Shown: piece by piece, positions 1 to 8,508 of the stretch | How positions within the stretch are numbered: position 1 is the first letter of the stretch | Layout: each line of letters starts with the position of its first letter | Assembly (NCBI GenBank): GCA_021736985.1 | Contig: JAIPEW010000002.1 | Location: 124,001 to 188,000 of the forward strand | Length of the DNA: 64,000 bases | DNA from: Clostridiales bacterium | GTDB lineage: Bacteria > Bacillota > Desulfotomaculia > Desulfotomaculales > VENG01 | Reading direction: 5' to 3' | Translations under genes and position numbers: made by a program | Notes under the pieces: model-generated | What the model was told of the DNA's origin: nothing | Database searches by the model: none | The model's input: only the letters and a program-made list of their open reading frames with translations

Positions 1-468
1 AGCTATCCTGGGCGTACTTTTAATACCTAAAGATAATAAAACCTGCTGTACTAACTTAACTGCAGCATTATTTCCCATCTGATATATAGAAATTTTATTT
101 ATTGTTTTACTAACTGCATTTGTGCCTACTGCAGAAGCAAAAACCCAAATTGTTTCCCTGGTAAAACCATGTTGAGAAGAATTACGACCGTTTACAATCC
201 CCAGTTCCATAATCATACGTATCATGAAATAAGATATTAGTGATATATCTAATGCAATCCCCATAAAAAGCGTGAAAAGTGTGCCCAGTACCGGGAAAAT
301 AGCCGGAAGTGTAGTTAAAACACCGCTAACTGCACATAAAAAACTTCTTTCACTAATAATCATACTACTTAATTCTGTATCATTTAATCCAGGATTTTCA
401 CGCCTTAAATAATTAACTTTTTTTTGTACATCAGCCGTATTTATAAATCTAAAAGGATTGAATAACAA
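1..468 (-). CDS. Putative membrane protein, C-terminal end off the window (EcsC-like?)
   Basis: The reading frame is open for 156 codons from a TTG at 468 to the left edge, so the C-terminus is missing. A G-rich ribosome binding site (GGGGGG) lies just upstream of the TTG. The protein starts with a charged stretch (about residues 1-40), followed by a long Gly/Leu/Phe-rich hydrophobic region with a proline-glycine pattern (about residues 45-85), then a polar segment and a second mildly hydrophobic one. This arrangement resembles EcsC-family proteins, but I see no diagnostic motif, so the family is a guess. Its neighbour at 583 is divergent. Confidence 0.5.
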   Translation of the reverse strand, partial: MLFNPFRFINTADVQKKVNYLRRENPGLNDTELSSMIISERSFLCAVSGVLTTLPAIFPVLGTLFTLFMGIALDISLISYFMIRMIMELGIVNGRNSSQHGFTRETIWVFASAVGTNAVSKTINKISIYQMGNNAAVKLVQQVLLSLGIKSTPRIA

Positions 469-582
469 ATAAATCCCCCCTGATATTTGATTGTTATTTT
501 ATACAATATTAGACATCATATGCTATTAACATTTATTGGATAATGAGTTACAATTTTCTAAAAGGTCAAAGGAGGTGACTTT

Positions 583-846
583 TTGATAAAAGCATTGAAA
601 GAAGGAGCTTCTTACAGCCAGCGCGACACTTTAGAAATATTAACCGAATTCTCTTCCTTCAAAGACCGGGTAATAAAAAAATTTAAAGACTTGGCAAAAG
701 AGCTTGAAGGAAAACCCAACGAACATGATCTGTGGGTAAACCTTTTCATGATATCCTGTGATTATGCTGAAGAACAAAATAATAAGCGTCAAAAAGAAGA
801 AAAAGATAAAGATAAAGATAAAGATAGCGTACAAAAAGTTTCTTAA
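583..846 (+). CDS. Small charged hypothetical protein
   Basis: An 87-residue protein beginning with TTG, 7 nt after a strong GGAGGTG. The first 65 residues look alpha-helical and include a KEGASYSQRDTLEIL segment; the tail is a run of alternating Lys and Asp/Glu (KDKDKDKD) produced by a simple AAAGAT repeat. I do not recognise the family. A clear bidirectional terminator follows at once, which supports a real, independently transcribed gene. Confidence 0.6.
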   Translation: MIKALKEGASYSQRDTLEILTEFSSFKDRVIKKFKDLAKELEGKPNEHDLWVNLFMISCDYAEEQNNKRQKEEKDKDKDKDSVQKVS

Positions 847-849
847 TTT

Positions 850-875
850 AAACCCCGGTGTTAAAACCGGGGTTT
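850..875. terminator. Bidirectional terminator between the small protein and pyrE
   Basis: Nine-base arms AAACCCCGG and CCGGGGTTT with an 8-nt loop and a T-run on the plus side, A-run on the other. It sits between the convergent 583 gene and pyrE. Confidence 0.8.
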
Positions 876-880
876 TCTTG

Positions 881-1465
881 CTATTCTACTCTTATACCAA
901 AATCTTGTGCAGTAAAAACGGGATCAACCTCAATATTCAGACTCTCAATATTTTCGGTCCCGCCTTCTCTGCGATCTACAAGAGGAACTACTTTTATTAC
1001 ATTTCCTCCTGCCTCGTGAACAGCATCTACAGCTTTTAAAACTGATCCTCCTGTAGTAATAACGTCCTCTACAATTACAACTCTTTCACCGCTATTTACA
1101 AGCGGGCCTTCTATATTTCTTTGTTTTCCATGTTCTTTTGCTTCTTTGCGAACTATAAATGTCTTAAAGTCAAAACCCAATGGATAAGCCATCGCTGCTA
1201 CGGCTCCAACAATAGGATCAGCTCCTATCGTAAGTCCACCAAGTGCCTGTACATTATCTTCCTTTATCTTATGTAATATTATCTTGCTTAATAAACACGC
1301 ACCCTTAGAGTATAAAGTAACCTGCTTTCCATCAAAATAATAATTACTTTTCTTTCCAGAAGTTAAAGTTACATCACGAAATTCAAGAGCTCTTTCTTTA
1401 ACCAGGTTTAACAGCTGTTCACGGTCTTCTTGTAAACTAGTTTCAAACACATCAAATTTCTGCAA
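881..1465 (-). CDS. pyrE: Orotate phosphoribosyltransferase
   Basis: Converts orotate and PRPP to orotidine 5'-phosphate in pyrimidine synthesis. The 194-residue length is typical. The type I phosphoribosyltransferase PRPP-binding motif VVIVEDVITTGGS sits at about residues 128-140, and an N-terminal SGKKSNYYFDGK segment matches the orotate/PRPP-binding part of PyrE. The start is TTG at 1465, preceded by GGGAGGG at good spacing. It stands alone, without the rest of the pyr operon; no PyrR-type leader was recognised. Confidence 0.93.
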   Translation of the reverse strand: MQKFDVFETSLQEDREQLLNLVKERALEFRDVTLTSGKKSNYYFDGKQVTLYSKGACLLSKIILHKIKEDNVQALGGLTIGADPIVGAVAAMAYPLGFDFKTFIVRKEAKEHGKQRNIEGPLVNSGERVVIVEDVITTGGSVLKAVDAVHEAGGNVIKVVPLVDRREGGTENIESLNIEVDPVFTAQDFGIRVE

Positions 1466-1547
1466 TTATTTCTCCCTCCCTTACTAAAAGAATTCTTACA
1501 TAACTGCTCTAACATGTCAAATTTACGCAACCACAAAACACACACGA

Positions 1548-1586
1548 TTTACTTGATAACCAATATTTACTTGTTTATCAAGTAAA
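1548..1586. repeat. Inverted repeat upstream of pyrE
   Basis: Perfect 12-base arms (TTTACTTGATAA and TTATCAAGTAAA) flank a 15-nt spacer, about 80 bp upstream of the pyrE start. It could be an operator or an untranslated-leader hairpin. A second looser inverted repeat, AATACAGCAT (1671-1680) with ATGCTGTATT (1711-1720), lies further upstream. Apart from these, 1466-1770 shows no gene. Confidence 0.5.
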
Positions 1587-1770
1587 TATACTAATCTGAA
1601 ACACTATAAAACTATTAAGCTTTCATTGTAAAGGGCTTAAGAGCACTGATACCATAAGTAATTGCCTAACAATACAGCATTAAAAACAACTGAAAAAACA
1701 AGTTTAAAATATGCTGTATTGCATATCACATTGGATTCATTAGCCCAGTAAATAGCAGTATACTACTCAG

Positions 1771-2040
1771 CTTTTAGCAGGAGTAAACCGGGCAGCACAT
1801 AATAAGTTTGGTAGAGTTTACCCTTCGGAGATAATGGTCCAAACATTAAGAATGCTTGGACAAGGAATAAAAGTCTGTGTAGAAATATCTGGCATGGCAC
1901 TAGACGCTGGTTTAATTTCTTTTGATAAGGAAATAGCTGCAATCGGAGGTCCGGAGGGGGTAACGACACTGCAGCAGTAATTTTGCAGGCATTTTTTGAT
2001 TTTTTGATACAAAAGTTAAAGAGATTATCTGTAACCAGGA
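1771..2040 (+). pseudogene. Remnant of a pyruvate-kinase C-terminal-domain-like protein
   Basis: Reading plus-strand frames gives pieces in family order: a frame from 1771 encodes [18 protein letters not shown], then [18 protein letters not shown] and IAAIGGPEG; a shift near 1960 is needed to read DTAAVILQ, and another near 2000 to read DTKVKEIICNQ. These match, from memory, the stand-alone pyruvate-kinase alpha/beta-domain proteins of clostridia and archaea. At least two frameshifts and no N-terminal half or start codon are visible, so the gene is broken and truncated. It lies just before the FBPase gene, with no ribosome binding site. Confidence 0.72.
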
Positions 2041-2190
2041 GAGTTTTTATTATCATATCATAAGTATATTTTTAGTATTAATATTGTCATACATATTACA
2101 GTTACAACTGTTTAAAAAACCTATCAATTGCAGGAAAATTTCATCATAAGATAGAAAAAGTTATATAATTTTACTTCAAGGAGGTATAGT

Positions 2191-3285
2191 ATGAGTAAAA
2201 AAATTACTTTATCAGTAATAAAAGCTGACGTAGGAGGTTACGTTGGACATTCTAGCGTTCACCCGGAATTATTGGAAAAAGCTCGCAGCATGCTGTCAGG
2301 CAGTCCTCTTCTCATAGACTATCACGTTACTCACGTAGGCGACGATATTAATTTAATTCTAACTCATGAAGCCGGATGCGATAACGAGGAAATACACAAA
2401 CTGACATGGGAAACATTTTTAGCTTGCACAGACCTGGCAAAACGCATGAAATTATACGGCGCTGGACAGGACCTGTTAAGCGACGCATTCTCTGGAAACA
2501 TAAAAGGTATGGGGCCCGGAGTAGCAGAGATGGAGTTTGAAGAACGCAAGAGTGAACCTGTAGTTATTTTCATGGCTGATAAAACCGAACCAGGAGCATG
2601 GAACTTCCCTTCATACAAAATGTTTGCTGATCCATTTAATACTGCCGGCCTGGTTATAGATCCCAAAATGCATAACGGGTTTAATTTTGACGTACGTGAC
2701 CTGGTAAAACACAGAAAAGTTGTTTTCTCCTGTCCCGAAGATATCTACGATATGCTTGTATTTATCGGCGCCCCGGGTAGATTTTGTATTAAGAGCGTTT
2801 ATCACAGAGACACAGGCGAAATATGCTCCACCAGTAGCACCCAGCGCCTAAATTTAATGGCGGGGCGCTATATTGGTAAGGATGACCCGGTAATGATAGT
2901 AAGAACTCAGAGCGGTTTCCCCGCACTGGGAGAAGTGTTAGAGCCTTTTGCAAATCCTCATCTTGTATCCGGCTGGATGCGCGGTTCTCATTCCGGGCCC
3001 CTCATGCCAGTAGGATTGGATAATAATAATCCCACACGTTTTGACGGTCCACCACGTGCAACAGCATTAGGATTTCAATTAGCTGAAGGCAAACTGCAGG
3101 GCCCACAAGATTTCTTCAAAGATCCATCCTACGATAAAGCAAGAGAAACAGCAAATGAAATAGCACAATATTTACGCCGTCTCGGTCCATTTGAGCCGCA
3201 CCGCCTGCACTTAGATGAAATGGAATATACATCTATGCCCGAAGTATCTGAAAAGCTAAAATCCAGATTTGTAGACCTGCTTTAA
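2191..3285 (+). CDS. fbp: Fructose-1,6-bisphosphate aldolase/phosphatase (class V FBPase)
   Basis: A bifunctional gluconeogenic enzyme that condenses triose phosphates to fructose-1,6-bisphosphate and then dephosphorylates it to fructose-6-phosphate. The 364-residue length and sequence are those of the archaeal-type family: N-terminal ITLSVIKADVGGYVGHSSVHPE, Asp-rich metal-binding segments (HVGDDINLI), and the C-terminal FDGPPRATALGFQLAEGKL region. The start ATG follows AAGGAGG at good spacing. The gene is single, ends in a perfect palindrome, and implies growth from C2/C3 compounds or CO2. Family known from archaea and deep-branching or thermophilic bacteria including clostridia. Confidence 0.93.
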   Translation: MSKKITLSVIKADVGGYVGHSSVHPELLEKARSMLSGSPLLIDYHVTHVGDDINLILTHEAGCDNEEIHKLTWETFLACTDLAKRMKLYGAGQDLLSDAFSGNIKGMGPGVAEMEFEERKSEPVVIFMADKTEPGAWNFPSYKMFADPFNTAGLVIDPKMHNGFNFDVRDLVKHRKVVFSCPEDIYDMLVFIGAPGRFCIKSVYHRDTGEICSTSSTQRLNLMAGRYIGKDDPVMIVRTQSGFPALGEVLEPFANPHLVSGWMRGSHSGPLMPVGLDNNNPTRFDGPPRATALGFQLAEGKLQGPQDFFKDPSYDKARETANEIAQYLRRLGPFEPHRLHLDEMEYTSMPEVSEKLKSRFVDLL

Positions 3286-3294
3286 AAATAAACA

Positions 3295-3340
3295 ATAGAT
3301 TAATTAAGAGGTGTTATATAACACCTCTTAATTAATCTAT
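3295..3340. terminator. 46-bp perfect palindrome after fbp
   Basis: The sequence is a perfect palindrome over 46 bases, centred on the TATA at 3316-3319, beginning 10 nt after the fbp stop. It can form a 20-plus-bp hairpin with almost no loop. No long T-run follows, so it is either an unconventional terminator or a 3' stabilising hairpin. Confidence 0.6.
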
Positions 3341-3448
3341 AATTCAATATTGGGGACAATTCTTGATTTGAATTGCTACAATAAAACATAAAAACTCCCC
3401 TGGTTACTCTATTCATACGCAAATTTGATATTTTTACTACTATCACTA

Positions 3449-4522
3449 TTATTTTAAAATCTTATCATCTTCCAAGTCCATCACTTCAGCCTCGGAGAAT
3501 GTTGCCATCTCATTGAGAATTCTACAACCTGCATCGACCAGGTTCATGGCCAACACAGCACCAGTTCCTTCTCCCAACCGCATATTCATGTACAACATTG
3601 GCTTTAATCCCAAGTATTCAAGCATTAATTTATGCCCGTCTTCAGAAGACAGGTGTGAAGCAATCATATAATTTATGCATTTTTTTTCTAAAGATGCAGC
3701 TATCATTGCAGCAGCTGTTGAAATAAAACCATCTATTATAACAGGTACGTTATTTGCGGCAGCACCAAGAATAACACCTGTTAATCCAGCTATTTCAAAA
3801 CCACCTACTTTAGATAAAACATCAAGCCCATCAGTACAATCCGGTTTATTTATCTCAAGCGCAGAAGCAATTGTATTGCATTTTAGCGACATTACATCAT
3901 CATTAACCAGCGTTCCCCTACCAGTTACCTCTAAAGCAGTATAATTACCTAGTACTGCTAAAATAGCACTGCTAGGTGTTGTATTACCTATCCCCATATC
4001 CCCGGTAGCTATTACACCAGCTCCCCGGTTTATCTCAGTACGAACGACTTCTATTCCTGCTTCTATTGCCTGGACCGCTTCTTCCCTGGTCATAGCCGGT
4101 CCCCTGGCTATATTCTGAGTACCCGGTTTTACCTTGCGAGAAATTACACCGGTAACATTAACCGGCCCCCCTGCTACTCCAACATCTACAACAACTACCC
4201 GGGCACCAGCCTGCCTTGCAAGCACCCCTACTCCACCAATACCATTAAGAAAAGTTGACAGCATTTGCCTGGTAACTTCCTGAGAGGCGATACTTACCCC
4301 CTCTTGCACTACACCATGATCTCCAGCCATAACTATTACTGATTTTTCTCCTATTACAGGCCTTGAATCTCCCATAATGCCAGCCATTTTTATAGCCAGA
4401 TCTTCTAAAACCCCCAAACTTCCAGGCGGCTTAATAAGATTTTCCATTCTTTCTTGAGCATTATTTACAGAATCCTCATTAAGTTCTTCAATAGATTTAA
4501 TAACCCCGTTTAATACTTGCAT
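3449..4522 (-). CDS. cobT: Nicotinate-nucleotide--dimethylbenzimidazole phosphoribosyltransferase
   Basis: Activates the lower ligand base (5,6-dimethylbenzimidazole or an analogue) for cobalamin nucleotide-loop assembly. The 357 residues match the usual CobT length. Visible family segments: LIKPPGSLGVLEDLA near residue 30, VMAGDHGVVQEGVS near 65, the GDMGIGNTTPSSAI motif near 174, and the C-terminal LRLGEGTGAVLAM with its conserved Glu. ATG follows GGAGG at 4530. A cobalamin riboswitch with its own terminator lies directly upstream, so the gene should be repressed by the pathway product. No other cobalamin genes are in the window. Confidence 0.95.
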   Translation of the reverse strand: MQVLNGVIKSIEELNEDSVNNAQERMENLIKPPGSLGVLEDLAIKMAGIMGDSRPVIGEKSVIVMAGDHGVVQEGVSIASQEVTRQMLSTFLNGIGGVGVLARQAGARVVVVDVGVAGGPVNVTGVISRKVKPGTQNIARGPAMTREEAVQAIEAGIEVVRTEINRGAGVIATGDMGIGNTTPSSAILAVLGNYTALEVTGRGTLVNDDVMSLKCNTIASALEINKPDCTDGLDVLSKVGGFEIAGLTGVILGAAANNVPVIIDGFISTAAAMIAASLEKKCINYMIASHLSSEDGHKLMLEYLGLKPMLYMNMRLGEGTGAVLAMNLVDAGCRILNEMATFSEAEVMDLEDDKILK

Positions 4523-4549
4523 TTAGAAAAACCTCCTGTTTTTTTATTA

Positions 4550-4587
4550 AAAAAAGTCCACGACCCTAAGGCCGTGGACTTTTCCAT
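4550..4587 (-). terminator. Intrinsic terminator of the cobalamin riboswitch
   Basis: On the minus strand an AAAAGTCCACGGCC stem pairs with its complement (GTGGAC/GTCCAC) and is followed by seven T residues, directly between the riboswitch aptamer and the cobT ribosome binding site. It is the expected expression platform for transcriptional attenuation. Confidence 0.85.
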
Positions 4588-4631
4588 CATCCAACAGACA
4601 TCACTTTTTTAAAAAGAAAGCACATTAAAAA

Positions 4632-4800
4632 AGGCAGGTCTCCTGGCTCACGGTTTTTGTACCATGCTGCCTTCCCATCTATCTTGAAAAAGATTAACAG
4701 TGGCATAATAGCAAGTAACAGCCGATTACAGTGACGGGACACGCCCAGGACTTTCACCTGGTTCCCTATTCTCCCTTCACAGGGCACCTTCTTTAAGTAT
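4632..4800 (-). ncRNA. Cobalamin (AdoCbl-class) riboswitch aptamer
   Basis: Read on the minus strand the region contains, in order, the 5' paired element with GTGAAGGGAGAA, the conserved GGTGAAAGTCCTGGGC core, a TGTAATCGGC junction, a GCCACTG element, and the closing B12 box GAGCCAGGAGACCTGCC (4634-4650). All are hallmarks of the cobalamin riboswitch. It precedes a terminator and cobT. Confidence 0.92.
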
Positions 4801-5018
4801 TTACTAAAATATTTTATTCTATAATTCACTTAAAAATCCTGCTATAATTAGTCATAATAAAAAAAACATTTCTAAACATTTTTAAAATACTTTACAGATC
4901 TTTACTGTTTCTTATTATCAAACATTTGTTAACTATAAAATTATATTGTGATATAATATATAAAGGTTTTTGTATTTATAGCACCCATTGCTCCAACAAA
5001 AGATAGGGGGAATAGTTC

Positions 5019-6383
5019 TTGATTCCCACGGTAATGATTGTCTGTTACGAAGAACAAACGTGCCGGGCACTACAGGCAATATTACAGCATGAAGAATACT
5101 GTACACAAGTCATCCATAGTGGGTCAGAAGGAATCCGGATAATACAAAATGACCCTCCTTCCCTCGTCTTACTAAATTCTAATCTACCAGATGTAGATTA
5201 CATGGATTTTTTAGAGGAAACAATGAGAATACAGCCAGATTTACCGGTTATTATTATTTCATCCGATAATTCAATTGAGAGTGCAATAAAAGCTATAAAA
5301 TTTGGAGCAGTCGATTATATAACTAATCCAAGTAATTCATTGCGTGTAAAAAACGCAGTAGAGAAAAATACTATAACAAAACATAATAATTCAAATTATT
5401 TACAATCCGGGCTTAGCATGAAATATAATAATTTGATCGGACACAGCAGGGCAATGCAGGAAGTAAAGCAACTTATAAATCAAGTTGCACACAGTAATGC
5501 TAACATTTTAATAAGCGGTGAAAGCGGTACAGGTAAAGAAGTAGCAGCCATTACTATACACCAGAACAGCTCCCGAAAAGACGGTCCCTTTGTACCAATT
5601 AATTGTGCAGCACTTCCTGAACAGCTTATGGAAAGCGAATTGTTTGGTCACGAAAAGGGAGCCTTTACCGGCGCAGTCTCACGTAAACTCGGCCGCTTTG
5701 AAATTGCTAACAAGGGAACCATATTCCTAGATGAAATAGCTGAAATGCCGCTTAATATGCAAGCAAAATTATTAAGAGTTTTACAGGAAAAAGCATTTGA
5801 GAGAGTTGGAGGCACAGAAACACTAAGTGTTAATGTTAGAATAATTGCTGCCACCAATCAACAGTTATGTAAGGCAATAGAATCTGGAACATTTAGAGAA
5901 GATTTGTATTACAGGCTAAATGTGGTTCAAATACACATACCTTCGTTACGTGAAAGGCAAGAAGACATTCCAGAGCTGGCAAGACACTTTGTGGAAAAAT
6001 TTAATCCTACGTACGGGGTTAATAGTATCTCTGAAAAAGCTATCGAGCTTTTAAACGGGTATGAGTGGCCCGGTAATATACGAGAACTGCAAAATGCTAT
6101 TGAACGAGCCGCAATCATTTGCAAAAAAAGGGAAATACGTCCCGAACACTTACCTAACACTATTAAAAATAAAAATATTCTTAAAAGCATCAACACATCA
6201 AGTAACAATTTTATACTTACTTTTCCTGAACACGGCTTATCCTTAAAAGAAGTGGAAAAAGAACTGCTGGTAAAAGCCCTGGAAAAAACCAGGGGTAATC
6301 AAACCAGAGCTGCAAAACTTCTAGGAATAACACGATCTGCATTTTTATACAGGTCCCAAAAACATGGTATCTATTACAACTAA
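5019..6383 (+). CDS. Sigma54-dependent activator with degenerate receiver domain
   Basis: An NtrC-like three-domain protein of 454 residues starting at TTG after GGGGG. Residues 1-115 have the receiver fold, but the acidic pair is Cys9-Tyr10, the phospho-acceptor position is Asn53 (in LLNSNLPD), and the conserved Lys before Pro104 is Asn103, so phosphorylation is not expected. The AAA+ domain (about 138-370) is intact: Walker A GESGTGKE, the sigma54-contact loop GAFTGA, Walker [12 protein letters not shown], and arginine finger [11 protein letters not shown] Fis-type helix-turn-helix ([19 protein letters not shown]) ends the protein. No sensor kinase is adjacent. Targets are unknown; the acuA-like gene follows in the same direction. 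Confidence 0.9.
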   Translation: MIPTVMIVCYEEQTCRALQAILQHEEYCTQVIHSGSEGIRIIQNDPPSLVLLNSNLPDVDYMDFLEETMRIQPDLPVIIISSDNSIESAIKAIKFGAVDYITNPSNSLRVKNAVEKNTITKHNNSNYLQSGLSMKYNNLIGHSRAMQEVKQLINQVAHSNANILISGESGTGKEVAAITIHQNSSRKDGPFVPINCAALPEQLMESELFGHEKGAFTGAVSRKLGRFEIANKGTIFLDEIAEMPLNMQAKLLRVLQEKAFERVGGTETLSVNVRIIAATNQQLCKAIESGTFREDLYYRLNVVQIHIPSLRERQEDIPELARHFVEKFNPTYGVNSISEKAIELLNGYEWPGNIRELQNAIERAAIICKKREIRPEHLPNTIKNKNILKSINTSSNNFILTFPEHGLSLKEVEKELLVKALEKTRGNQTRAAKLLGITRSAFLYRSQKHGIYYN

Positions 6384-6499
6384 TAAACATTTAGTTGCTC
6401 TGGATTTTTACTGATAATTTGGAAAATTGATAATAAGGCAAGTTTTTAAAATGACTGGTAATTATAAGCTAATATATATATAGAAAAATGGTGATAAAT

Positions 6500-7108
6500 A
6501 TGATTGAAATACGTACACCCATGGGACAAGTAGAAATATTAAGACTAAAAAACAAAGAATTATTTGAAACACTAATTATGGACAATAAACTTAACAACTT
6601 TAGAAGTGCCTCCAGGCAAAAAGAATCCCTAATGGTTACTTCCGAATTAGAAGAAGGCATTGTTTATATAGCAAAACATGAACAAAAAATTATTGGTTAT
6701 ATACTAATCAACCCTCCCAGCCAGCAGAGCAGGTGGAGCAAACACCCTCGACTTCTTGAATTAGCAGCTGTCGAAGTAAGTCCCGGGTGGAAAAAAACAG
6801 GCATTGCTTCCAGTCTCTTGCAAGAATGCTTTAATAATACTCCGGAAATAGAAGAATATATTATTATAGCTACTGAATTCTACTGGCATTGGGATGATTT
6901 AAGCACCAGCGGGCTTAATATCTGGCAGTATAAAAAAATGCTCAAAAAACTTTTCAGCTGTATAGGCTTTAAAAAGCGGAACACGGATGATCCTGATATT
7001 TTAGAGCATCCTGCCAATATGCTTTTAGTACGTTTTGGTAAGAATATTACTAAAAATCACATAAATATCTTCGAAGATCTTACCTACCAGGATTCCATAT
7101 TAATGTAA
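6500..7108 (+). CDS. acuA: GNAT acetyltransferase, AcuA-like
   Basis: The closest recalled family is Bacillus AcuA, which acetylates and inactivates acetyl-CoA synthetase. Shared features: the GYILINPP strand, the acetyl-CoA-binding stretch LAAVEVSPGWKKTGIASSLL, and the characteristic FYWHWDDLSTSGLNIWQYKKML block followed by DDPDILEHPANMLLVRFGK. About 200 residues, usual length. I chose the ATG at 6500, 6 nt after GGTGA, over an upstream GTG-region start. acuB, acuC and acsA are not in the window, so the substrate here is unproven. It follows the sigma54-type regulator on the same strand with a 116-bp gap. Confidence 0.82.
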   Translation: MIEIRTPMGQVEILRLKNKELFETLIMDNKLNNFRSASRQKESLMVTSELEEGIVYIAKHEQKIIGYILINPPSQQSRWSKHPRLLELAAVEVSPGWKKTGIASSLLQECFNNTPEIEEYIIIATEFYWHWDDLSTSGLNIWQYKKMLKKLFSCIGFKKRNTDDPDILEHPANMLLVRFGKNITKNHINIFEDLTYQDSILM

Positions 7109-7109
7109 A

Positions 7110-7139
7110 AATAAAGCCCCCGTACAGGGGCTTTATTTT
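7110..7139. terminator. Bidirectional terminator
   Basis: AAAGCCCC pairs with GGGGCTTT, with A-rich and T-rich flanks on both sides, between the convergent acuA-like and AAA_28 genes. Confidence 0.85.
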
Positions 7140-7140
7140 A

Positions 7141-7734
7141 CTATTCACTGCAAGAACATTTTTCTGCATCTTCTTTTTCTATAAATCCAATTTTTTCTTT
7201 AACTGCTTGTACTCTAGTACTCATATCCCCGCTAATACTATGGTAAGGTATATTCATAATATCAAGGAAATTTTTTATTTTTTGGTCTATTACGTGCGCA
7301 AAATCTTCATCCTGATATCTTATACCGTCTCTATTCATAGAAAATTCCCTGGGGATATAAAAAATTTCATATGAAGGTATATCCTTCATTGCCCATTCAA
7401 ATAATTTCATTAATGCATAAGTCTCCCGCGGCGACTTTATATCACAGGACATTATCCCGTAAACATAATTTAAGATTGTAGCGTTATCACAAAATACGAT
7501 ATCACAATAATCTAATTCTCTTTCTCTCCGTTTCTGTCCCTCGTACAATAAAAATTGTTCAAAAATATTCTCCGGAGGACCATACCAGGAAATATATGAC
7601 CTGGCAAATTCCAAGCAGACACTACTGCAATATCCTGCCAGGCTGTAATCTACATCTAACTGCTTGCACAAAGTTGTTTTACCTGTTCCCGGACCTCCTA
7701 AGACAGCTATTTTTTGAGGTTTATTCTTACTCAT
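7141..7734 (-). CDS. AAA_28 / NadR-like P-loop ATPase
   Basis: A 197-residue protein with an N-terminal Walker A GGPGTGKTTLCKQL (about residues 13-26), a central CDIVFCDNATILNYVYG segment resembling a Walker B/acceptor region, and a C-terminal cysteine pair (CSCSE). This is the AAA_28 family, related to the kinase half of NadR. Substrate is not known. ATG follows GGTGG. It is divergent from the TetR gene. Confidence 0.75.
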   Translation of the reverse strand: MSKNKPQKIAVLGGPGTGKTTLCKQLDVDYSLAGYCSSVCLEFARSYISWYGPPENIFEQFLLYEGQKRRERELDYCDIVFCDNATILNYVYGIMSCDIKSPRETYALMKLFEWAMKDIPSYEIFYIPREFSMNRDGIRYQDEDFAHVIDQKIKNFLDIMNIPYHSISGDMSTRVQAVKEKIGFIEKEDAEKCSCSE

Positions 7735-7885
7735 ACCCCACCACCTTAAATTTTAATTAAGAAATTATTCTATTGATTATAGCTTATTCCTTCCCTCCAG
7801 TCTATTTAATGCTTTTGGCTAATTAATATGTTATAATAACGTTATTTGAAAAATAAACAAAATATCAGCGGGAAGTGAAAAAGTA

Positions 7886-8479
7886 ATGCCCAAAATAGGA
7901 ATGGAAGAAATTAGACGCGAACAAATATTACAAGCTGCATACAGGTGCGTAGCAAAAAACAGCATTAACGGTGCCAGAATGAAAGATATTGCCAGGGAAG
8001 CTAACATCAGTCAGGGAGTTATACATTATTATTTTGAAACCAAAGAAAACCTTCTTAATGAACTGCTAGCCTGGTCGCTTAAAGAATATCTTGAAGGAGC
8101 TTTAAATAAAATATCTTACGAAAAAGACCCTGTAAAACGCCTTGAAACATTATTTCTATACGAGGAACAAATAGTAAAGGAAAACCCAAGCATAGTAGAA
8201 GTTTTTTATGATTTTTGGGTGCAAGGCACTAAACAATTTGACATAAGAAAAAAAATGAAAGAACAATTTGAGTTATACAGAAATTTCATATATAAGCTCG
8301 TAAATGAAGGAGTAAAAACCGGCGCATTTAAAGAAGAAGCTTTAAATTATGTGCCAGGATTAGCGGTAAGTTTGTTAGAAGGCTTTGCTATACAACAAAT
8401 TATAGACCCTAATTCATTTGATCCTACTATGCTTAGCAAAAAATCTGTAGATATTTTGCTGCAGATTATGACAAAATAG
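7886..8479 (+). CDS. TetR-family transcriptional regulator
   Basis: The 197-residue protein has a TetR helix-turn-helix at about residues 10-55 (ILQAAYRCVA, then MKDIAREANISQGVIHYYFETKENLL) and a helical ligand-binding C-terminus. ATG is at 7886 after GGAAGTG. It is monocistronic, flanked by the divergent AAA_28 gene and the convergent Nif3-like gene, so its target and ligand cannot be read from context; the divergent neighbour is a candidate. Confidence 0.88.
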   Translation: MPKIGMEEIRREQILQAAYRCVAKNSINGARMKDIAREANISQGVIHYYFETKENLLNELLAWSLKEYLEGALNKISYEKDPVKRLETLFLYEEQIVKENPSIVEVFYDFWVQGTKQFDIRKKMKEQFELYRNFIYKLVNEGVKTGAFKEEALNYVPGLAVSLLEGFAIQQIIDPNSFDPTMLSKKSVDILLQIMTK

Positions 8480-8508
8480 CTAAATTCCAAAAGTTTAAGC
8501 TTTAATTA

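Noticed and set aside
1763-2056. 97- and 64-residue minus-strand frames
   Set aside because: Antisense shadows of the pyruvate-kinase-C-like pseudogene on the plus strand.
4587-4829. 80-residue minus-strand frame
   Set aside because: It lies exactly over the cobalamin riboswitch and its terminator.
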